Assembly (NCBI GenBank): GCA_002102555.1 | Contig: MCFL01000010.1 | Coordinates: 1 to 64,000, forward strand | DNA: 64,000 bases | Origin: Catenaria anguillulae PL171 | Taxonomy: Eukaryota; Blastocladiomycota; Blastocladiomycetes; Blastocladiales; Catenariaceae | Reading direction: 5' to 3' | Shown: positions 59,659-64,000 of the stretch, in pieces | How positions within the stretch are numbered: the stretch's first letter is position 1 | Layout of the letters: each line of letters opens with the position of its first letter | The notes under the pieces: generated by a model | What the model saw: the letters and a program-made list of their open reading frames with translations, nothing else | The model's database searches: none | What the model was told of the DNA's origin: nothing | Position numbers and translations under genes: made by a program

Positions 59659-62600
59659 TGAGTGTGTGTGTGTGGGGGGGGGGGGGGAGTGGAGGAACGG
59701 ACGGGGCTGAGGGACAAGGGTTTGGGCAGGGAATGGAGGAGAGATGGGCAGTGCCCAGAGAGTCCGCAGTGATTGACGCCAAGAAGCAAGTGCTGACGAT
59801 GGCGACAAAATCAAACGCACAGGCCAGCAAGCGCAAGAAAAGTGGGCGTGCGGACGCAAGAGGGAAGAGGTGAGAACAAAAAAGCGTCGGACGTGTTTGC
59901 GGCTTGACCAACCAACAAACGGGGGGGCAAAAGGATCGGCGGCGCGCGGATGGAATGGACAGGCGGTTCGTCAGCCTTTGGTCAGAGCCCTCGCCCTTCT
60001 TTTTGGCAGCCACAGCCTGAGCGCGGACCAGAGCGCGGACAAACAACAACGTGACACACCGTGCGTCGACAACTTCGGACTTGGCCAATTCCGGAGAACA
60101 ACAGTAAAAGGCCAGGATCCTGGATCGCACGCATTGTCAATTGTCAGCGAAGGCAGCCGTCAACCAAGGAGAGGGAGAGGGGGAGCGTCCCGTGAGAACG
60201 GCGCAGGATACGAAGGTGCGAACGCGGCGGGCGGTGCAGCCGACATGGTGTGCCATCGCTTTTCGCTGTTAGACATTGCCAGCAGCATACTTTTGGACAT
60301 GCTGGCCGTGGCCACGGGAGCGCCTCACGGATTGAGGGAGGAAAACTAAGCATACCGAACGGACAGGCAGATCACGGCAGGCAAGCAAGGCACAAGTTGA
60401 GCGGGCGAGCGATCGCTATCGAGGGAGAAATTGCTTTGGTGAGGTGCACTATGCTTGACCGGCGAGCAGTGTGGTGAGGTCGGTGCAGAAAGGCGAATCG
60501 ATTTCAATTTGGGAAAGAGAGGAAGCGAACACGGACAGCTTCCCGCGTCGTCGATCACGTCGACGTGCCTTGAATTGCTTTCCCAACGGACTCCAGAGAA
60601 AAAACACTTCACAGCTGCAATAGCCCCGAGCAATGACATGCATACAGTCAATAGTCACGTCATCCAACACGTTTTCGACCACTTGACTGACAATGACAGC
60701 GGCTACTCTCGCCAACAGAGCCAACGGCTCGCCGGCCCAGTTGACGTCTACTCAGGCCTAGCGTCGGCGCACACCGGGGCTTGAATCGTGAGTGAATGCG
60801 AGCGATTTGACGGAACGGCATCCCAAATTGCAGCTACTCAGGCAGAGGGACCACATGCCGACCGGCGACGAGCCCCGGAACGGTAACGGTATCACAGCCC
60901 GGGCCTGGCCGCCTCGGCCGCTGCTGTAAGTACATTCAATGTTCCAACGCCCAAAGACGGTGACCAACAGGACACCTTTGACACGGCACTGCCACCCCAA
61001 AGTCGCTCATAGGCTATGACGTCCACGAGCCACGAAATGTGAGCGACTTACAGCAGATGACCCAACCGGCCATGTTCGCGGTGCGACGCGTGCTGGACAT
61101 GTGACCATTTCGTCAAGACCTAGGAGGGCCTTCTCGCTCCCTTGGGCGAAGTCGGGCAGGGCTCGAGGTTGAGGTTTGGCCGCCCTATGTGGCAGTTGCG
61201 GGAGACTCATCTGTATCTAGGCGAGCGGCCCGGATGTAGCAGAGACGTGTCCGCCGATCCCTCTCATGTCTTGAGTCGGAATAAACTGTAGGGCTGCGAG
61301 TGTAAATGTTTACTGATAAAGATGTCTTTGCCACACACGCCCAATGTGCCCTGAGCAATTCTCCTTCACGCACGTCTGCCTACCGCCGCACCGCTCGTCC
61401 CTTGCAAGCAAATGACCCCCCCCCGCCGCCGCTGCTGTCACCTCGCCCCTCAATACTGGCTTCGCGTTCATCCCGCCGGCTCGAGGCCCAAGTCACGGAT
61501 ATGGCGTTTGGATACGGCTTGGAGGTTGTGGTCGTCAACTCGCCAACAGGCCAACAACAAGTTCAGCAAAATCTCGCCTTGAACGGCTCCAAGGATGATT
61601 CGCGACAGACGCTTATCAACCGAACAATGATTGCGGCTGCCAATCGATCCGAAAACCAGATGGCAAGCGAGGGCAGCAAGCACATCCTCGTGGATACAAA
61701 GCGTCTGTTCGAGTATGCCGAGCTTTCTGTGACTTGGTTTCTGGGTTTCTGTTGGTTCACCAAGGCACACGAACGGTCAAAACGAGCGCGGCTTACTCTG
61801 CCTGATGATCGGTACGCGATCTCTGGCTTTCTGCACTTTGAACTTGCTATATATTAATAATGAACGCTGCGCCAGTTTTTCACGGAGATACAAATATCAG
61901 AACCTCCCGCCTCCAGAACGACCGTTTCGTCCATATTCTTACCAACACTGTCCTCCGCCGACATCCTCCCCTTCACTGCCTCTCCGCAACCCAACTTTCT
62001 CCCCGCTCAACCCTGTCGCCATGTCTGTCTTCCGTCCCATGACCAACTTCTGCTTCCACCCAAGCTGCCAGGGGGGCTGCCACCGTCGCCGTCATGCTGC
62101 GTATCGGTGACCTTATTCTCAACGGGATTCCCACCCAACGCACGCGTCGGCCGCCACCAGTACTCCGCCACCCACTCCGTCACGGCAGACAACGGCGACA
62201 TCATCGACGCCGCCGTGATCGTCTACTCTTTCCGCCGCCTGGATGGCGACGTTTGGATCCACGCGTGATGCTGCATGGCGTTGCCGTCCCGGTCATCCTC
62301 CTGTCCGCCACCGGCTCCATCCGCGTTATGGCCGGCCCGACAACGGGTCAAACGCTCGATGGCCAGGTCTCCGTCGTCACGGTCGCCACTGTGGTAGACA
62401 AGGCGGCTGGGGAATTGGAAGATGGCACCTGGGCTATGTTGCTCACTTGCGTGCCTCGCCCGGGTGCCATTGGGGGTGTGGTAACACGTCGTGGTTCCGG
62501 CCCCGAGTGGCGTACCTTACCCAGGGGCTGGTCATGGTGAGCCCTTCCGGCAGGTGGGGCATTGCGTGGGAAGTGTTTGCCCCTAACCCATTCCCTGCCC

Positions 62601-63086
62601 CTGAGCTCGATTATCCCCACGGGCCTTCTGGCACTTGCGGGCCGCCCGTCCCCTGGGCCAACCAAGGCCCGCAAGGCCAAGGGATTGTTGGGCAAATCCG
62701 CGTAAATGTCATGTTTTGTTTTCCCCATTTCTGTTTCTTCTTTTCCAATGGGGCATTCCGTCGCTGGTCGAGCTGGCTCCCTCTCGTTTTCCCTTATGTG
62801 TATTGTATTTCACCTTCAAATTTGAGCATATGTATCATGTTTGTGTCCATGTTGCCAGCGTTGGGCATGAACCCTCGCGAACATCGAGACAAGGTACGCA
62901 GGCGACGATTATTACCCAATTTGCATCTGATCTTCTTTTCGAAATTAATCTTGACTAACTGGGTTTCGTTGCATGTTTCAAGGGCCGTCCAACGTCGCCG
63001 ACCTTTACTCCAGCTGTTTCCGCAAGATGCCCCGATTCCGTTGCTTATCCAGCAGCTCCTCGCCCAATTGACGAACAGTTTGCCCA
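59659..63086. other. 3.4-kb gene-poor stretch
   Basis: A T/G microsatellite with a G12 run lies at about 59660-59688, directly upstream of the previous gene. From 59870 to 61300 no open frame looks coding. The plus frame 61306-61857 is 183 residues without recognisable features. Between about 62095 and 62720, protein-like segments appear in alternating plus frames, for example GRHQYSATHSVTADNGDIID, VMAGPTTGQTLDGQVSVVTV and LVMVSPSGRWGIAWEVFAPN, ending at GQIRVN. This looks like a gene of unknown family with introns or frame slips, or a decayed one. I cannot assign it. Confidence 0.35.
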
Positions 63087-63527
63087 ATGACCAGTAATGT
63101 GGCCATTGTCAATGCCTCGATCATGCAGTACCCAATTGTCCCTGCGTGTGCGATGACTTGCCATGGGGTCCAAGGTAAGACACTTTCTTCCATCTTGATC
63201 GCCGATACTCGCCCAAGTGAAGTGACTGTCTCCCCACAAGCGTTCTACGTTGCCTTGTCTCGTGTGCGGACGTCTGCTGGCGTGGCACTGGCCGGTGCTC
63301 CAACAATGGCCGACTTTGAGGCTTTTGTCCCCAAGGAGAATAGTCTAAACGAGAACAATCGTGTCAAGGGCTTGTCGGAAAGCACCATTGCTCGCATGAA
63401 AAGGCAGGCAAAGACGGGCATGGATCTCTTGACTGTCGTGATTATCATGCTCTTGTTTACATTCACATTTATCGACAACATGAAAGGGATTTTTCTTCCG
63501 CTCTTCCGTTACCTACTGTCCAACTGA
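63087..63527 (+). pseudogene. PIF1-like helicase C-terminal fragment
   Basis: An open stretch encodes MTSNVAIVNASIMQYPIVPA followed by CAMTCHGVQGKTLSSILIAD, PQAFYVALSRVRTSAGVALA and APTMADFEAF. The order fits the last motifs of PIF1/RecD-like SF1B helicases: the 'TSN...vNg' segment, motif V (normally 'HKSQG.Tl', here HGVQG) and motif VI ('YVALSRVRs..gl'). The N-terminal Walker motifs are absent from the window upstream. The segment between the TSN motif and motif V is much shorter than usual. Fungal genomes carry many such fragments from Helitrons. A final hydrophobic stretch (LLTVVIIMLLFTFTFIDNM) is unusual for a helicase and may be read-through. No Helitron ends were found. Confidence 0.55.
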
Positions 63528-64000
63528 CTCATGGGAATGCTGCTGGCAGGTTGGCTACTTCCGAAGCTGGACATAATTCCTAGCGGCGACAACATGCATG
63601 AGCCTGAGGTCATTGAGTAGACGCGCTTTTGGGTTGGAAGCACTCCCCAGAATCGGTACGTCCGCCATCTCGCGTATGCCTTCGCTTCAGCGCCGCGGCC
63701 GCACTCATCTAAATGACGTCCAACCTCAAATGCACACAGCAGCAGTGCGCCACCAGCAAGCTCGCCATGGCTTGTTAAGCGGGTCTGCCTCCCGCTCGTC
63801 ATCACTGCTCCCGTCGCCAATTGACACCCGCATGTATTTGGTACCTGTGACATTAGCATGAATCAAGCTTGCGTATAAAAATGTTTGATTGTCCAAAAAT
63901 GTGCAAACCCATTATCGATACAACATTACAACATGTTCATCCAAGGCCCACTTACTCAACCCCGAGGCAACCTTCCACGACACCACTCCAACACGGCTGC
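63528..64000. other. Right-edge stretch without a recognised gene
   Basis: About 470 bases with a minus-strand open frame at 63509-63859 that resembles no known protein and is probably chance. The last 150 bases are AT-richer. Confidence 0.4.

Noticed and set aside
61306-61857. Plus-strand frame of 183 codons
   Set aside because: No recognisable motif, no supporting splice pattern and biased only at its start; not enough to call a gene.
1-64000. tRNA, rRNA or CRISPR features
   Set aside because: No cloverleaf with a GTTCRA-type T-loop, no rRNA core sequence and no regularly spaced direct repeats with unique spacers were seen by eye.

Overview
The window looks like nuclear DNA of a zoosporic (flagellated) fungus, most likely Blastocladiomycota or Chytridiomycota. 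Three things point there: a radial-spoke protein (RSPH9) that only organisms with motile flagella keep, a BEM1-type polarity scaffold that is a fungal hallmark, and GC-rich genes with short GT-AG introns, mostly 52-104 nt. No rRNA or tRNA gene was recognised. One snoRNA was found, inside an intron.

Layout. 1-4.76 kb (minus): a large gene with a divergent ubiquitin-specific-protease-like domain, running off the left edge. 4.8-8.5 kb: no convincing gene; two pairs of diverged direct repeats and a hAT transposase fragment. 8.5-12.9 kb (minus): a bHLH regulator followed by low-complexity coding sequence. 13.4-18 kb: XLF/NHEJ1 (plus) converging on cullin-3 (minus). 18.6-23.1 kb (minus): RSPH9 and a MARK/PAR-1-type kinase. 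23.9-27.5 kb (plus): RACK1 with a U24 C/D snoRNA in its one long intron, then a vacuolar Ca2+/H+ exchanger. 27.8-37.1 kb: an RGS protein (minus), a class C GPCR with a C-terminal PH domain (plus) and BEM1 (plus). 37.6-43.5 kb: a LEA-like repeat protein and mitochondrial ribosomal protein mL50 (minus), then NOC4 (plus). 43.8-56.5 kb (minus): a head-to-tail array of five related proteins that I do not recognise, with one or two RRM-like domains each. 57.3-59.7 kb (minus): an unrecognised Ser/Pro-rich protein. 59.7-64 kb: mostly gene-poor, ending in a decayed PIF1-like helicase fragment.

The middle of the window is rich in signalling genes (RACK1, Ca2+/H+ exchanger, RGS, class C receptor, BEM1), which would fit zoospore sensing and polarity, although linkage alone does not prove shared function. 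The least explained part is the five-gene array. Its members share an N-terminal conserved block, one or two RRM-like folds and upstream TTTGGACA elements, and two members share a near-identical 241-bp island that suggests gene conversion.

A caution on the data: several well-conserved genes (RSPH9, the MARK-like kinase, the Ca2+/H+ exchanger, the GPCR, BEM1) each contain one or two places where the conserved protein jumps frame by one base with no room for an intron, usually beside a short homopolymer. These look like sequencing or assembly indels rather than real lesions, so gene models here should be read with that in mind.
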